NCBI RefSeq assembly: GCF_003148805.1
Contig: NZ_QGGX01000003.1
Location: forward strand, 62,001-126,000
From: Aminobacter sp. AP02
GTDB taxonomy: Bacteria; Pseudomonadota; Alphaproteobacteria; Rhizobiales; Rhizobiaceae
Length of the DNA stretch: 64,000 nt
Direction: 5' to 3'
In this document: positions 45,197 to 55,687 of the stretch, piece after piece
Position numbering within the stretch: the first letter of the stretch is position 1
Layout: each line of letters begins with the position of its first letter
Program-made: the position numbers and the translations under genes
The notes under the pieces: model-generated
The model's database searches: none
What the model saw: only the letters and a program-made list of their open reading frames with translations
Told to the model about the DNA's origin: nothing

Positions 45197-45229
45197 GGCG
45201 CCGCGGATCCGAATGGATGCCGCGGCGCC
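45197..45229 (+). terminator. long hairpin after fumC
   Basis: GGCGCCGCGG-ATCC, loop GAAT, GGAT-(G bulge)-CCGCGGCGCC form a 14-bp stem with one bulge, 23 bases after the fumC stop. No T-run follows; it may act as a 3'-end stabiliser or a factor-assisted terminator. Confidence 0.5.
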
Positions 45230-45340
45230 AGAATGCAAAACCATTCCAACTGTGAACGATCTGTCGACACATTCGCATCTTTAGTGAACAGTCGGAATCC
45301 ACTAGGTGTGGGGCATCGAATTTCAACGGAGCCTCACCCA

Positions 45341-45763
45341 ATGTCCAACGCTTCCATCGCTTCCGAAAAGGCCATCAGCGGTAACGCTTCGGCCCTCATT
45401 CTCGCCGGCCGCGTCCTGCTGTCGATCATCTTCATCCTCGCCGGCTTCGCCAAGCTGACCGCCATTTCCGGCACCGCCGGCTGGTTCGCCAGCATCGGAC
45501 TGCCGCTTCCCACCGTGACGACCGTCGTCGTCGGACTGGTAGAACTAGTCGGCGGCATCGCAATCCTGGTTGGCTTCCAGACCCGCGTCGCCGCGATCGT
45601 GCTCGGCCTCTTCACCCTCGCTGCGACCGCAATTGCCCACCTCAACTTCGCCGATCCGACACAGGTGATGTTCCTGCAGAAGAACCTGGCAATCGCCGGT
45701 GGCCTGTTCGTGCTCGCAGCCTTTGGAGCCGGCGCGCTGTCAATCGACGCTCGCCGCCGCTAA
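45341..45763 (+). CDS. DoxX-family membrane protein
   Basis: The 140-residue protein has four hydrophobic segments (for example GRVLLSIIFILAGFAKL and LVELVGGIAILVGFQTR), the DoxX pattern. DoxX/YphA relatives are small quinone- or redox-linked inner-membrane proteins, with no agreed function. ATG 45341 is preceded by CGGAG; an upstream in-frame start would run back into the fumC hairpin. A good intrinsic terminator follows. A paralogue lies at 45890-46303. Confidence 0.9.
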   Translation: MSNASIASEKAISGNASALILAGRVLLSIIFILAGFAKLTAISGTAGWFASIGLPLPTVTTVVVGLVELVGGIAILVGFQTRVAAIVLGLFTLAATAIAHLNFADPTQVMFLQKNLAIAGGLFVLAAFGAGALSIDARRR

Positions 45764-45790
45764 ACGACAAAGAACTCCTCCCCCAAATTG

Positions 45791-45815
45791 GCCCGGGCTC
45801 GACCCGGGCTTTTTT
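45791..45815 (+). terminator. intrinsic terminator after the first doxX gene
   Basis: GCCCGGG - 5 nt - CCCGGGC forms a perfect 7-bp stem followed by six T residues, 27 bases after the stop codon. Confidence 0.93.
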
Positions 45816-45889
45816 GTGCGCCTGACAGTTCGACATGGTGATGACATCTAGCGGGAGCGGGTGCATCCTGCGGCTGTGAGGACACGCCG

Positions 45890-46303
45890 ATGCTCAACAA
45901 TCTGTTGCTGCTTGTCGCCCGAATCCTGATCGCAGCACTGTTTGTGCCCGCTGGCATCAGTACCCTTTCGAATATCTCAGGCTCCGCCAGCTACTTCGCC
46001 GGGCTCGGCTTCCCCTTGCCGACATTTGTGGCACTCGGCGTCGGATTGCTCGAACTTGGCGGTGGGGCGCTGGTGCTGCTTGGCTTCCAGACCCGCGCGG
46101 CGTCGCTGTTGCTCGCCGCCTTTGCGCTGGCGGCGGGCTTCATTGGCCACTACGGCCAGGGCGGCGGCGATCCGGCGATGGCCTTCATGCACCAGCAGGC
46201 CCTGATGAAAGACATTGCCACATCAGGAGGCCTGATCGCGCTATCTGTGGCCGGCGCAGGTGCGATCTCGCTCGACCGGATGCTGTTTCGCCGAGCTATT
46301 TGA
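45890..46303 (+). CDS. DoxX-family membrane protein (second copy)
   Basis: The 137-residue protein has four membrane segments and the same GFQTRAASLLLAAFALA and LGVGLLELGGGALVLLGF patterns as the paralogue 130 bp upstream. The two share topology but are clearly diverged. The terminator between them suggests separate transcription. Its stop overlaps the end of the convergent ppx gene by 8 nt. A 25-residue Gly/His-rich loop (GHYGQGGGDPAMAFMHQQ) precedes the last helix. Confidence 0.88.
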   Translation: MLNNLLLLVARILIAALFVPAGISTLSNISGSASYFAGLGFPLPTFVALGVGLLELGGGALVLLGFQTRAASLLLAAFALAAGFIGHYGQGGGDPAMAFMHQQALMKDIATSGGLIALSVAGAGAISLDRMLFRRAI

Positions 46304-47831
46304 CCGAGATGCTCGGGCCGTCATCGACGGCCAGAACCAGCTTGCGGCCGGTGACCTTGGCAAGCTGGGCGAGACGTCCCGCCGGTCGCTCACCGTAGAG
46401 CTGCCCGAATTCGCTCGGAATGACCAGCGCCAGCACGCCGTTGCCCCGGTCTACCCAGCGCAGTTTTGGCATCACGCCAGGCATCGAGGCCGTGAGCAGG
46501 TAGACAACACGCATCATGGCACCCAGGATGCGCGCGCGTTCGAGGTAGCGCGGGGTCGCCAGTTCCTTCAGTTCCGGGGCGAAGCTGTCGTTGAAGACGC
46601 CGTCATGGCGAAACAGATTGGCCAGTGCCAGGAATGCGCGGCCGGGATGGTCGACGCCGATGAAGGATGCGTGCGCGATGATGTTGAGCGATTGGCGGCC
46701 GCGATATTCGGGATGGGCGCGCCAACCGATATCGGCCAGCAGGCAGGCGGCATGGCGATAGCGCGCCTCCTCCTCGGTCTCGTCAATGCCAAAGGCGGCA
46801 AATGACTGCTTCGTCCACTCCGTCAATTCATGAGCATGCAGCACCGAACGCGCGCGCAGCAAGGCCAGTTCCTCGGCGGCAGAGATGAGCGGATCGGAAC
46901 GCTGCTCCTGCTCGTCGAGCAGCGAAAACAAAAAGCCCTCACGCACGCCTAGCGCAGAAACAACGATCTTCGACGGCTCCATCGCCGCGATGATTTCCTG
47001 CAGCACCACCGCGCCATACGGCAAGAGCGTGCGGCGGTTCTTCGACACGCCTTCGATGCCCTTGACCTTCTCGACGTCGCCACGCGCGACCTGCTTGAGG
47101 AAGGGGATCAGGCTTGTCGGATCAAGCTCATAGTGGTGCATCACCTCGAGCGGATAGTTGGTGATGCCCATATGCAGGCGGGCGAGGTTTCGCCACGTGC
47201 CACCGACCGCATAGAAGGTCCTGCCCTGCCCGGCCTTGAGCAGCTTGGCGCGCATCAGTTCGGTGCGAGCGATCTTGGCCGCCGCCACGGGCGAGCCTTT
47301 CGCCATGTCCTGGAGCCTGAGACCGCCGAGCGGCAAGGTGATGCCGTCGCCGATGTTTTCGCCCCTGACGTCGACGAGTTCGAGGCTGCCACCGCCCAGA
47401 TCGCCCGCGATACCGTCGGCGGGATGAAAGCCGGAGATCACCCCAAGAGCCGAATAATGAGCCTCTTCGCGGCCAGTCAGCACCTTAATCTTGGTGCCGA
47501 GCACATCTTCGGCGCGCTGGATGAAATCGGGACCGTTGACGGCCTCTCGTGCGGCCGCGGTCGCCAGCACGTACATCTTGTCCGCGCCTGCCTGTTCGGA
47601 CAGTCCGCGAAACCGCCTGAACTCTTCCATCGAGCGCGTCACGCCCTCAGGGTCGAGCTTTCCCGTCGAAACGATGCCGCGGCCAAGGCCCGCCAGCATC
47701 TTTTCGTTGAACAGGAGGGTCGGCGATCGCGCCAACCCTTCGTACACCACGAGACGTATGGAGTTCGAGCCGATATCGATGATCGACAGCGGTCGGCGGT
47801 CCTTGAGCCGGCCCTGCGAAAGCTGCGCCAT
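46296..47831 (-). CDS. ppx: exopolyphosphatase Ppx/GppA family
   Basis: The 511-residue protein has the sugar-kinase/Hsp70-type phosphate loops: DIGSNSIRLVVYEG (about 20-33) and GDLGGGSLELVDV (about 155-167). The C-terminal half is an HD-like domain. It releases phosphate from polyphosphate or converts pppGpp to ppGpp; members of this size may do either. Its ATG overlaps the ppk stop by 1 nt (TGATG), so polyphosphate synthesis and breakdown are co-translated, a common alphaproteobacterial arrangement. Confidence 0.94.
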   Translation of the reverse strand: MAQLSQGRLKDRRPLSIIDIGSNSIRLVVYEGLARSPTLLFNEKMLAGLGRGIVSTGKLDPEGVTRSMEEFRRFRGLSEQAGADKMYVLATAAAREAVNGPDFIQRAEDVLGTKIKVLTGREEAHYSALGVISGFHPADGIAGDLGGGSLELVDVRGENIGDGITLPLGGLRLQDMAKGSPVAAAKIARTELMRAKLLKAGQGRTFYAVGGTWRNLARLHMGITNYPLEVMHHYELDPTSLIPFLKQVARGDVEKVKGIEGVSKNRRTLLPYGAVVLQEIIAAMEPSKIVVSALGVREGFLFSLLDEQEQRSDPLISAAEELALLRARSVLHAHELTEWTKQSFAAFGIDETEEEARYRHAACLLADIGWRAHPEYRGRQSLNIIAHASFIGVDHPGRAFLALANLFRHDGVFNDSFAPELKELATPRYLERARILGAMMRVVYLLTASMPGVMPKLRWVDRGNGVLALVIPSEFGQLYGERPAGRLAQLAKVTGRKLVLAVDDGPSISVK

Positions 47832-50038
47832 CAGGTGGCCGCCGCCTCTGCTTTCTTGCGCCGTTTGAACTGGGCGATGCGTTTGGGCGCGTGAGACTTC
47901 AGCGCGTCACCCCGTCCGGACAGACTCGGATTGGTCATGAAATATTCCTGCGCATTGAACGGCTCTTCGCCCTCGTCCAGCGTGATCCGCCGCGAGGTTC
48001 CATCCGCCAATACTTCGAAACTTTGCTGGTTGTCCATGATGTTTCCCAGCATGACCTGGCCAAGCACCTGCTCGTGCACAGTCGAGTGCATGGCAATCGG
48101 CACCATGCATTCGACACGGCGGTCGAGATTACGCGGCATCAAATCAGCCGAACTGATGTAGACGACGGCCTCGTCCGACGGCAGGCCGTGGCCGTTGCCG
48201 AAGCAGTAGATACGGCTGTGCTCGAGGAAACGGCCGACGATCGACTTGACCCGGATGTTCTCCGACAAACCCGGAACCTGCGGCCTCAGGCAGCAGATAC
48301 CGCGCACCACCAGATCGATCTCGACCCCGCTTCGGCTCGCGTCGTAGAGCGCGTCGATGATGATGGGGTCGACGAGCGAATTCATCTTCATCCAAATCTG
48401 CGCCGGTTTGCCGGCACGTGCATGTTCGACCTCGTCGGCGATATGCTTGAGGATGCGGCTGCGCAGCGTGTAGGGCGACAGCGCTATGCACATCTCCTCA
48501 GCCGGCTCGGCGTAGCCGGTGATGAAGTTGAAGATCTGCGCCACGTCGCGGGCAATCGCCGAATCGGTGGTGAAGAAAGACAGGTCGGTATAGATGCGCG
48601 CGGTAATCGGGTGGTAGTTGCCGGTGCCAAGATGGACGTAATTGCGCAGACGCCCATCCTCGCGGCGAACCACGAGCGACATCTTGGCGTGCGTCTTGAG
48701 TTCGAGGAAGCCGAACACCACCTGCACGCCCGCACGCTCGAGATCGCGCGCCCAACGGATATTGGCCTCCTCGTCGAAGCGCGCCTTGAGTTCGACGAGT
48801 GCCGTCACCGACTTGCCGGCTTCGGCAGCGTCAACCAGCGCGCGCACGATCGGGCTGTCGTTGGACGTGCGGTAGAGCGTCTGCTTGATCGCAACCACTT
48901 CGGGATCCATCGCCGCCTGGCGCAGGAACTGCACGACGACGTCGAAGGATTCATAGGGGTGGTGGACAACGAAATCCTTCTCGCGGATTGCCGCGAAGCA
49001 ATCGCCGCGATGGTCGCGGATCCGCTCGGGGAAACGCGGATTGAAGGGCGGGAATTTCAGGTCGTCGCGCGGCACGGCCACGATCTCGGAGATCTGGTTG
49101 ATGGCCAGCGGGCCGCTCAGCACGCTGACGCGATTCGCCGACACACCGAGCTCGCCAGCAACGAAGTCGCGCAGTTCCGCCGGCATCTGGCTGTCGAACT
49201 CGATGCGGATCACCGACCCGCGCCGGCGGCGCTTGAGCGCGGTCTCGAACAGACGCACCAGGTCCTCGGATTCTTCTTCGACCTCGATGTCGCTGTCGCG
49301 GATGATCTGGAACGTGCCTGACCCCTTGACTTCGTAGCCGGGGAAGAGCTTGCCGATAAACAGGCTGACCGTCTCTTCGATCGGGATAAAACGCACCGAG
49401 CGCTTGCGGTCGGGCAGCCTGATATAGCGGCGCAGGGCCACCGGCAGGCGCAGCAAGGCCGTCATTTCCTCGCCGTTCTTGCGATGGCGCAGCTGCAGCG
49501 CGATCGAAAACCCGAGATTGGGGATGAACGGGAAAGGATGCGCCGGATCGATCGAGAGCGGCGTCAGGACCGGGAATATCTGTTCCATGAAGTGGTCCTC
49601 GAGCCACTTCTTCTCATCCTTGGTCAGGTCGGTCGCCGCAATTGTCTCGATACCTTCCAGCTTCAGCAGTTCCAACAGGCTGGCGAGGCTTTTCTGCTGA
49701 TCTTCCTGGAGCCGCTCGACCTCGAGCAAAAGCTGTTCGAGCTGCTGCTGCGGTGTGCGGCCATCGGGGCTGCGAATGGTGATTCCCTCGCGCACCTGCC
49801 CGGCAAGGCCAGCAACGCGGACCATGAAGAACTCGTCGAGATTGCCAGCCGAAATCGACAGGAAGCGCACGCGTTCGAGCAAGGGGTGGCTCGGGTTCTG
49901 CGACTGCTCGAGCACACGCCTGTTGAACTGCAGCCAGGAGAACTCACGATTGACGAAACGATCGGGATTGCCGTCTGCCGCGTCGGTCGGCGACTTGTCG
50001 TTGACGAAATCGGTAAGTACCGGCCTCAACTGATTCAT
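47831..50038 (-). CDS. ppk1: polyphosphate kinase 1
   Basis: The 735-residue enzyme polymerises ATP gamma-phosphate into polyphosphate. Signatures are [18 protein letters not shown] near the N-terminus, [18 protein letters not shown], the LGTGNYH segment, and [13 protein letters not shown] containing the autophosphorylated-type His region. ATG 50038 was chosen because AGGA lies 7 nt upstream; an in-frame start at 50083 adds a low-complexity extension. ppx follows with a 1-nt overlap. Confidence 0.96.
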   Translation of the reverse strand: MNQLRPVLTDFVNDKSPTDAADGNPDRFVNREFSWLQFNRRVLEQSQNPSHPLLERVRFLSISAGNLDEFFMVRVAGLAGQVREGITIRSPDGRTPQQQLEQLLLEVERLQEDQQKSLASLLELLKLEGIETIAATDLTKDEKKWLEDHFMEQIFPVLTPLSIDPAHPFPFIPNLGFSIALQLRHRKNGEEMTALLRLPVALRRYIRLPDRKRSVRFIPIEETVSLFIGKLFPGYEVKGSGTFQIIRDSDIEVEEESEDLVRLFETALKRRRRGSVIRIEFDSQMPAELRDFVAGELGVSANRVSVLSGPLAINQISEIVAVPRDDLKFPPFNPRFPERIRDHRGDCFAAIREKDFVVHHPYESFDVVVQFLRQAAMDPEVVAIKQTLYRTSNDSPIVRALVDAAEAGKSVTALVELKARFDEEANIRWARDLERAGVQVVFGFLELKTHAKMSLVVRREDGRLRNYVHLGTGNYHPITARIYTDLSFFTTDSAIARDVAQIFNFITGYAEPAEEMCIALSPYTLRSRILKHIADEVEHARAGKPAQIWMKMNSLVDPIIIDALYDASRSGVEIDLVVRGICCLRPQVPGLSENIRVKSIVGRFLEHSRIYCFGNGHGLPSDEAVVYISSADLMPRNLDRRVECMVPIAMHSTVHEQVLGQVMLGNIMDNQQSFEVLADGTSRRITLDEGEEPFNAQEYFMTNPSLSGRGDALKSHAPKRIAQFKRRKKAEAAAT

Positions 50039-50242
50039 ATGCAATCCTTCCCCTCGCCGCGTTCCGCCGCTTATCCGGCTCAACTTATCCTCTGACAGGC
50101 AATTGCGACAGTTTCATTTCACCATCTTGCAAACCTGCCGCTTATGATACAAACGCTTCCGATAACGGCGTCGCGCGTTCCATTGGACACGCAAACGCGC
50201 CGTGGCATTCATGCGCGAAGTTCCTCAGAAGGGAAAAACACC

Positions 50243-50491
50243 ATGGCCGGCGGCTCCATTCCCCACTTCCAGAACGATGCTGGACATGCCGTGATCGAGA
50301 TCGGCGTCAAGGAATTCATGTGCGTGGGCGCCAATCCGCCCTTCGACCACCCGCATGTGTTCCTCGACATGGGCGCGGACGCCGAGAAGGTGTGCCCCTA
50401 TTGCTCGACGCTCTACCGTTATTCCTCGAAGCTGAAGGCGACTGAGACGCAGCCGGCGGGCTGCCTCTACGTCGTTGACCGCGCGGCCTGA
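50243..50491 (+). CDS. zinc-finger domain protein (zf-CHCC, complex I NDUFS6-like)
   Basis: The 82-residue protein carries the CHCC zinc site: Cys27, His36, Cys51 and Cys54 (CPYC), in the arrangement of the mitochondrial complex I 13-kDa subunit NDUFS6. In alphaproteobacteria this protein is a supernumerary complex I subunit or assembly factor. ATG 50243 is preceded by AGGGA; the longer frame to 50144 lacks support. The FAD monooxygenase gene starts 16 nt downstream. An NDUFS4-like gene is at 60704-61009. Confidence 0.9.
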   Translation: MAGGSIPHFQNDAGHAVIEIGVKEFMCVGANPPFDHPHVFLDMGADAEKVCPYCSTLYRYSSKLKATETQPAGCLYVVDRAA

Positions 50492-50507
50492 CGACAAAGC
50501 CGCGATC

Positions 50508-51731
50508 ATGAAATCGCGGCAGGTCGTGATTGCAGGAGCCGGTGTCGCCGGCCTCACTGCAGCACTCGCCTTTGCAAGACATGGCTTTGGTGTTCGCATC
50601 CACGAACGCGCGCCGGTGCTGGACGAAGTCGGTGCCGGGCTCCAGCTCTCCCCCAACGCCACCCGCATCCTCGACCGTCTTGGTGTACTCGATCTGGTCA
50701 GCGCCTCGACAGTGCGGCCCGAAGCGGTGGTGCTGCGTGATGCGGTAACCTTGGCCGAGCGCGCACGTGTGCCGCTGGGTGCGGTAGCTGAGCGGCGCTG
50801 GAAGGCCCCTTACCTCGTCGCCCATCGCGCCGACCTTCAAAGTGCGTTGCTCGCGCGTGTGGCCGAAAGCCCGCTGATCGACCTTGCCACCGGCTCCGAG
50901 GTCACCGACGTCGAGACGCAGGCGGACGGGATCAGGGTGTCACTCGCGCAAGGCGGCATCACGTCCCATCTCGAATCTGGTCTGTTTGTCGCAGCAGACG
51001 GCGTCTGGTCGTCCTGTCGGCGGCTGGTCGGCCCGAACGAAAAAAGCCGCTTTTCCGGCGAACTGGCCTGGCGCACGACGATCTCAGCCGATGGCGACGT
51101 CGGCCGGCACTTTGCCGCGTTGGGCTCGTCGACGATGGTGACGACCTTTCTTCATGCGGGCTTTCATCTCGTTGCCTACCCAATCCGTGCCGGCACTGCG
51201 ATCAATCTTGCAGCCTTCACCCCGGGCAATTCGATCGCCGAACAGTGGTCGGGCGATACCGACACCGACGCGTTGAAACGCGCTATGCGCGGCACCGCCC
51301 CTGCTCTGTCCAAGCTCGTCGACGAGGCTGGACCGTGGACGGTCTGGCCGCTGCACACAGTCGACCAAACGCGCCCATGGACAACTCCAGGCGGCATCGC
51401 GTTGATTGGTGACGCAGCGCACGCCATGACGCCCTTCGCCGCCCAGGGAGCGGCAATGGCGATCGAGGATGCCTATACGCTGGCAGATGCGGTCGTGGCA
51501 GGCCCGCAGACCGATGAAGCACTGCTCCGGTGGGAAACGGAGCGCAAGTCACGCGTGCACAAGGTGGCGCGGCGCGGCGCGCTCAACCACTTCGCCTGGC
51601 ATGCCAGCGGACCGGTGGCCATCGCGCGCAACCTGTTCCTCAAACTCAAATCGCCGCAAAGCCTCGCCGCCGACATGGACTGGCTCTATGGCTGGACCCC
51701 GCCCGGCTGGTCAGATCAGGGCCGGTTGTAG
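50508..51731 (+). CDS. FAD-dependent monooxygenase (salicylate hydroxylase-like)
   Basis: The 407-residue enzyme has the dinucleotide motif GAGVAGLTAALAF (about 9-21), the DG motif (SGLFVAADGVWSS) and the second FAD motif IGDAAHAMTPFAAQGA around 285-300. These are the marks of class A aromatic hydroxylases (PHBH fold). It would hydroxylate an aromatic ring using NAD(P)H; the substrate is unknown. ATG 50508 was chosen over TTG 50475. It overlaps the convergent DUF2459 gene by 16 nt at the 3' end. Confidence 0.9.
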   Translation: MKSRQVVIAGAGVAGLTAALAFARHGFGVRIHERAPVLDEVGAGLQLSPNATRILDRLGVLDLVSASTVRPEAVVLRDAVTLAERARVPLGAVAERRWKAPYLVAHRADLQSALLARVAESPLIDLATGSEVTDVETQADGIRVSLAQGGITSHLESGLFVAADGVWSSCRRLVGPNEKSRFSGELAWRTTISADGDVGRHFAALGSSTMVTTFLHAGFHLVAYPIRAGTAINLAAFTPGNSIAEQWSGDTDTDALKRAMRGTAPALSKLVDEAGPWTVWPLHTVDQTRPWTTPGGIALIGDAAHAMTPFAAQGAAMAIEDAYTLADAVVAGPQTDEALLRWETERKSRVHKVARRGALNHFAWHASGPVAIARNLFLKLKSPQSLAADMDWLYGWTPPGWSDQGRL

Positions 51732-52387
51732 AGGCCGAGCGACCAATTCAGCGTCGCCGGGAGCGGGTTCCACCAGCCGGTCGTCAAGCCGGCCTCACGC
51801 AGGGCGGCCGCCGTCCAAGTGTTGCAGCCAGCCAAGGCGTTGAACTTCCCATTGGCCTCGAAGAACCCATCATACGCGCCGTAATTCACGCCCGCGATGC
51901 GCTGCACGCCATCCGGCCCCTTCTGAAAGCTGCGCTCGATGAAATCGAGCAGGGCGGCAAACCCCGCCTCCCCGATATCGAAGCGGTTGACAGTCGCGTG
52001 CGGCAGCGCAACGTCGCCGGCCAGATCGACATGCATCACCGAATTGTCGAGCGTGAGCGCCGCAAGCACCGGGCCTGGCTTGAGCTCGGCCCATGTCGGC
52101 GTTCCGATGTAAAATGCCTTGCTGCCCCAGCCAAACACCAGATAGCGCGCCGCCGGCAGGTCTGCCTCTATGCCGGCATCGAGCAAGAAGCCGAACTTTT
52201 CCAGCACCGACGCATCAAGCGGGACGGCAATGTCGGTATGGATCGGGTTGGTGAACACAAGGATGTGACGTGGCATTGCTTCAGCCGGCGGACCGCCAAA
52301 AAGCGGCCTGGGCACGAGTGTGCCGAGAGCAATAGCAACAAAGACAAACAGGACAAGAAAGCCCAGAATACGGAAAGTCCTTCTCAC
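51716..52387 (-). CDS. DUF2459 / TIGR02117 family protein
   Basis: The 223-residue protein has an N-terminal membrane helix or uncleaved signal (about 5-27, FRILGFLVLFVFVAIALG). The TIGR02117 pattern follows: HILVFTNPIHTDIAVPL, then LVFGWGSKAFYIGTPTW, YGAYDGFFEANGKFNALAGC and a C-terminal TGWWNPLP. It is a conserved envelope protein of unknown function. I chose GTG 52387, the only start codon that gives the signal helix a normal n-region. Confidence 0.82.
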   Translation of the reverse strand: MRRTFRILGFLVLFVFVAIALGTLVPRPLFGGPPAEAMPRHILVFTNPIHTDIAVPLDASVLEKFGFLLDAGIEADLPAARYLVFGWGSKAFYIGTPTWAELKPGPVLAALTLDNSVMHVDLAGDVALPHATVNRFDIGEAGFAALLDFIERSFQKGPDGVQRIAGVNYGAYDGFFEANGKFNALAGCNTWTAAALREAGLTTGWWNPLPATLNWSLGLYNRP

Positions 52388-52426
52388 CGGCAGGCTATCC
52401 CCATGTCGACGCGATTCGACGTCCAA

Positions 52427-52460
52427 CAAAAAAGCCCGGCCGAAATGCGACCGGGCTTTC
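52427..52460 (-). terminator. intrinsic terminator of the aap operon
   Basis: On the minus strand AAAGCCCGG, a loop and CCGGGCTTT form a 9-bp stem extended by a T-rich tail (TTTTTTGTT), 21-50 bases past the aapP stop. Confidence 0.9.
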
Positions 52461-52479
52461 AGATCGTTGAGCGCGGATC

Positions 52480-53283
52480 CTAGTGCAGGATCTGGCTGAG
52501 GAACAGCTTGGTACGTTCGTGGCGGGGATGGTCGAAGAACTCGGCTGGCGTGTTCTCCTCGACGATCTGGCCCTGATCCATGAAGATGACGCGGTTGGCG
52601 ACCTTGCGGGCAAAGCCCATCTCGTGGGTCACGCACAGCATGGTCATGCCCTCTTCGGCGAGGCCTACCATGGTCTCGAGCACTTCCTTGATCATTTCGG
52701 GATCGAGCGCCGAGGTCGGCTCATCGAACAGCATGATGCGCGGGTTCATGCATAGCGAGCGCGCGATCGCGACGCGCTGCTGCTGGCCGCCCGAGAGCTG
52801 GCCGGGGTACTTGTTGGCCTGCTCGGGGATCTTGACCCGGCGCAGGAAGTGCATGGCCTGCTCCTCAGCCTGCTTCTTCGGAGTCTTGCGCACCCAGATC
52901 GGCGCCAGCGTGCAGTTCTCCAAAATCGTCAGATGCGGGAACAGGTTGAAGTGCTGGAACACCATGCCGACTTCGCGGCGGACCTCGTCGATCTTCTTGA
53001 GATCGTTGGTCAGTTCCTTGCCGTCGACAATGATCTTGCCCTTCTGGTGCTCTTCCAGCCGGTTGATGCAGCGGATCATCGTCGACTTGCCCGAGCCAGA
53101 CGGGCCGCAGATGACGATGCGCTCGCCGCGCATGACCCTGAGGTTGATGTCCTTGAGCACATTGAACTCGCCATACCACTTGTGCATGCCGACAATGTCG
53201 ATCGCCACATCAGTGTCGGAGATGTGCATCTTGGCCCGATCAACCTTGATCTCGTCGGCGCTGACTGCGTTTTCGATGGCCAT
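52480..53283 (-). CDS. aapP: general L-amino acid ABC transporter ATP-binding protein AapP
   Basis: The 267-residue ATPase has Walker [10 protein letters not shown] (about 59-67), the signature [13 protein letters not shown] (about 163-175) and Walker [14 protein letters not shown] (about 184-196), typical of the polar amino acid uptake class. A 25-residue N-terminal extension precedes the ABC domain. It is the last gene of aapJQMP, 23 nt after aapM, and is followed by a strong terminator. Confidence 0.96.
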   Translation of the reverse strand: MAIENAVSADEIKVDRAKMHISDTDVAIDIVGMHKWYGEFNVLKDINLRVMRGERIVICGPSGSGKSTMIRCINRLEEHQKGKIIVDGKELTNDLKKIDEVRREVGMVFQHFNLFPHLTILENCTLAPIWVRKTPKKQAEEQAMHFLRRVKIPEQANKYPGQLSGGQQQRVAIARSLCMNPRIMLFDEPTSALDPEMIKEVLETMVGLAEEGMTMLCVTHEMGFARKVANRVIFMDQGQIVEENTPAEFFDHPRHERTKLFLSQILH

Positions 53284-53306
53284 GGGCCGTTCCCTTTTGT
53301 TGTTCG

Positions 53307-54464
53307 TTATCGTTTATGACCGGTGTCGAGCCGGTGTTCCATATAGATAGAGTAGCGCGACATGCCAAAACAGAACATCCAAAACACGAGCGCCGCAAAA
53401 ACGAGCCCCGAGGCCGGCGTCTGGGGCGAGGCCCAGGCGGGATCCGAAAAATTCTGGCGCACCACGCCAAGCAGGTCGAACATCGAGATGATGTAGACGA
53501 GACTGGTGTCCTTGAACATGCCGATGAAGGTGTTGACGATGCCGGGAATGACCAGCTTCAGCGCCTGTGGAAGGATGATCAGACCGGTCTTCTGCCAGTA
53601 GCTCAGGCCGAGCGAATCAGCCCCCTCGTACTGTCCCTTGGGAATGGCCTGCAGGCCGCCGCGCACCACTTCGGCCATATAGGCCGAGGCGAACAGCGAC
53701 ACGCCGATCAGCGCGCGCAGGAACTTGTCGAAGCTGACGCCAGCCGGCAAAAACAGCGGCAGCATCACGCTGGCCATGAACAGCACGGTGATCAAAGGCA
53801 CACCGCGTATCGTCTCGATGAAGATGACCGAGAGCATCTTCACCACCGGCATCTTGGAACGCCGGCCAAGTGCCAGGATGATGCCGAGCGGCAACGACAC
53901 GACGATACCGACGAAGGACAGCGTGAGCGTCACCAATAGTCCGCCCCAAAGCGGGGTTTCGACATGCGACAGGCCAAACATGCCGCCTACCAGCAAGACA
54001 AAGGCGACGATGGGGAACACAACAAAGAACAGCAAGGCGTTCAGCCCCTTGCGCGGTACACGCGGGATCAGCAGTGGCACCAGCAATGCCACGAACATGA
54101 TCGCCACAAGCATGACCCGCCAACGCTCCTCGATAGGATAGCGGCCGAACATGAACTGGCCGAACTTGGCGTTGACGAATGCCCAGCAGGCGCCGGACCA
54201 GCCGTCAGGCTGGATGCCACCCTGAGCCACGGTGGCGCAGAACGTGCGGTCGGTGCCGGTCCACTGGGCATTGACGAATGCCCAGTTGAACAGCGGCGGC
54301 ACGACTATCGCCACGATCAAAAGACCGATGATCGTCAGCACCGAGTCAAATGGATTGGCAAACAGGTTCTTGCGCATCCAGGCAACGGGGCCGCGCTCGC
54401 GAAGTGGCGCTGGTTGCGGCAGCGCCATTTCGGTGCGGACGTAGTGAAGATCGCTTTGCGACAT
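53307..54464 (-). CDS. aapM: general L-amino acid ABC transporter permease AapM
   Basis: The 385-residue permease has a cytoplasmic N-terminus, early membrane helices around 35-60 and 115-160, and a BPD_transp_1 domain in the C-terminal half. The EAA-type loop reads [22 protein letters not shown] in two parts. The large periplasmic-facing segment between helices (about 60-110) is typical of AapM. It starts 9 nt after aapQ and pairs with it in the transporter. Confidence 0.94.
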   Translation of the reverse strand: MSQSDLHYVRTEMALPQPAPLRERGPVAWMRKNLFANPFDSVLTIIGLLIVAIVVPPLFNWAFVNAQWTGTDRTFCATVAQGGIQPDGWSGACWAFVNAKFGQFMFGRYPIEERWRVMLVAIMFVALLVPLLIPRVPRKGLNALLFFVVFPIVAFVLLVGGMFGLSHVETPLWGGLLVTLTLSFVGIVVSLPLGIILALGRRSKMPVVKMLSVIFIETIRGVPLITVLFMASVMLPLFLPAGVSFDKFLRALIGVSLFASAYMAEVVRGGLQAIPKGQYEGADSLGLSYWQKTGLIILPQALKLVIPGIVNTFIGMFKDTSLVYIISMFDLLGVVRQNFSDPAWASPQTPASGLVFAALVFWMFCFGMSRYSIYMEHRLDTGHKR

Positions 54465-54473
54465 GTCCGCCTC

Positions 54474-55664
54474 CTACCTCTCCACCAGCGCCATCTTGGC
54501 GTTGAACCAGTTCATGAAGGCTGACGTGATCAGGCTTAGGCCAAGATAGACGACAATCCAGATGACCACGATTTCGATCGCCTGTCCGGTCTGGTTGAGC
54601 ACCGTACCGCCGACGGCGACCAGATCCGGATAGCCAATTGCAATCGCCAGCGACGAGTTCTTTGTCAGGTTCAGATACTGGCTGGTCAGAGGCGGGATGA
54701 CGATGCGCAGCGCCTGCGGCACCACCACCAGCCGTAGCGCCTGCCCCGAACGCAGGCCAAGCGCGGCGGAAGCCTCGCTCTGCCCGCTGCTGACGCCCTT
54801 GATGCCGGCGCGCACGATCTCTGCGATGAATGCGGCCGTATAGAATGACAAGGCCAGATACAGCGACAGGAACTCCGGCTTGATCTGCAAACCTCCGGTC
54901 AGGTTGAAGGTTGATTTCTTCGGAAAATCGAAGCTCAGGGGAAACCCCGTCGCGGCGAGCGCCAGGAGCGGCAGGCCGACGATCAGGGCAAGCGAGGTCC
55001 AGAACACGGGAAATGTCGCGCCGGTGGCCATCTGCCGTTGCTTTGCCCGCCGTGCAACGAACCACGACATGGCTATGCCGAGCAGGAATGCCACTGGGAC
55101 CAGCATCGAGCCTTCGCCCCAGACCACCTTGGGGAAATAGAAACCCCGGCTGTTGAGGAAAGAACCGAAAGGCAGCTCTATGCTCTCCTTGGGCAGCGGC
55201 AGCACCGAGAGCACGCCGAAATACCAAAAGAATATGACGAGCAACGGCGGGATGTTGCGGAAGACCTCGACATAGACTGTACAGATCTTGCGGATCAGCC
55301 AGTTCTGCGACAGTCGGCCAATGCCGATCAGAAAGCCGAGAATTGAAGCGGTGACAATGCCGGCCGCTGCCACCACCACCGTATTGATGAGGCCGACCAG
55401 CAGTGCGCGCTTGTAGGTCGAATCAGAATCGAAAGCGATCAGCGTGTCGCTGACGTCGAAGCCGGCCCGCCCATTGAGAAAGGCAAAACCCGAGGCGATG
55501 TTGGCGCGCTTCAGGTTTTCGATCGTATTGCCAATGATCCAGTAGACGAACGCCGTTAGCGCCACGACCACGAGGATCTGGAAGAAGATGCCGCGCACCT
55601 TCGGATCGTAAAGCAGCGACGCGCGGCCGCCCCCTACGTCACGGGGTATGTCCTGCGTAGCCAT
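54474..55664 (-). CDS. aapQ: general L-amino acid ABC transporter permease AapQ
   Basis: The 396-residue permease has a helix at about 28-50, a periplasmic loop with GRAGFDVSDTLI, and a permease domain with an EAA motif (AGIKGVSSGQSEASAALG). The length and the extra N-terminal helices match AapQ. It follows aapJ after 63 bp containing a stem-loop. Broad uptake of acidic, basic and neutral L-amino acids is the known role of the complex in Rhizobium. Confidence 0.94.
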   Translation of the reverse strand: MATQDIPRDVGGGRASLLYDPKVRGIFFQILVVVALTAFVYWIIGNTIENLKRANIASGFAFLNGRAGFDVSDTLIAFDSDSTYKRALLVGLINTVVVAAAGIVTASILGFLIGIGRLSQNWLIRKICTVYVEVFRNIPPLLVIFFWYFGVLSVLPLPKESIELPFGSFLNSRGFYFPKVVWGEGSMLVPVAFLLGIAMSWFVARRAKQRQMATGATFPVFWTSLALIVGLPLLALAATGFPLSFDFPKKSTFNLTGGLQIKPEFLSLYLALSFYTAAFIAEIVRAGIKGVSSGQSEASAALGLRSGQALRLVVVPQALRIVIPPLTSQYLNLTKNSSLAIAIGYPDLVAVGGTVLNQTGQAIEIVVIWIVVYLGLSLITSAFMNWFNAKMALVER

Positions 55665-55687
55665 CGGAAGTCCCTCTGAAAGAGTTA

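Noticed and set aside
47891..49321. A 476-codon plus-strand frame opposite ppk1
   Set aside because: ppk1 on the other strand has all family signatures; this frame has none.
50092..50111. Pho box upstream of ppk1
   Set aside because: Two CTGTC-like halves exist but are 13 bp apart rather than 11 and the second halves do not match the consensus.
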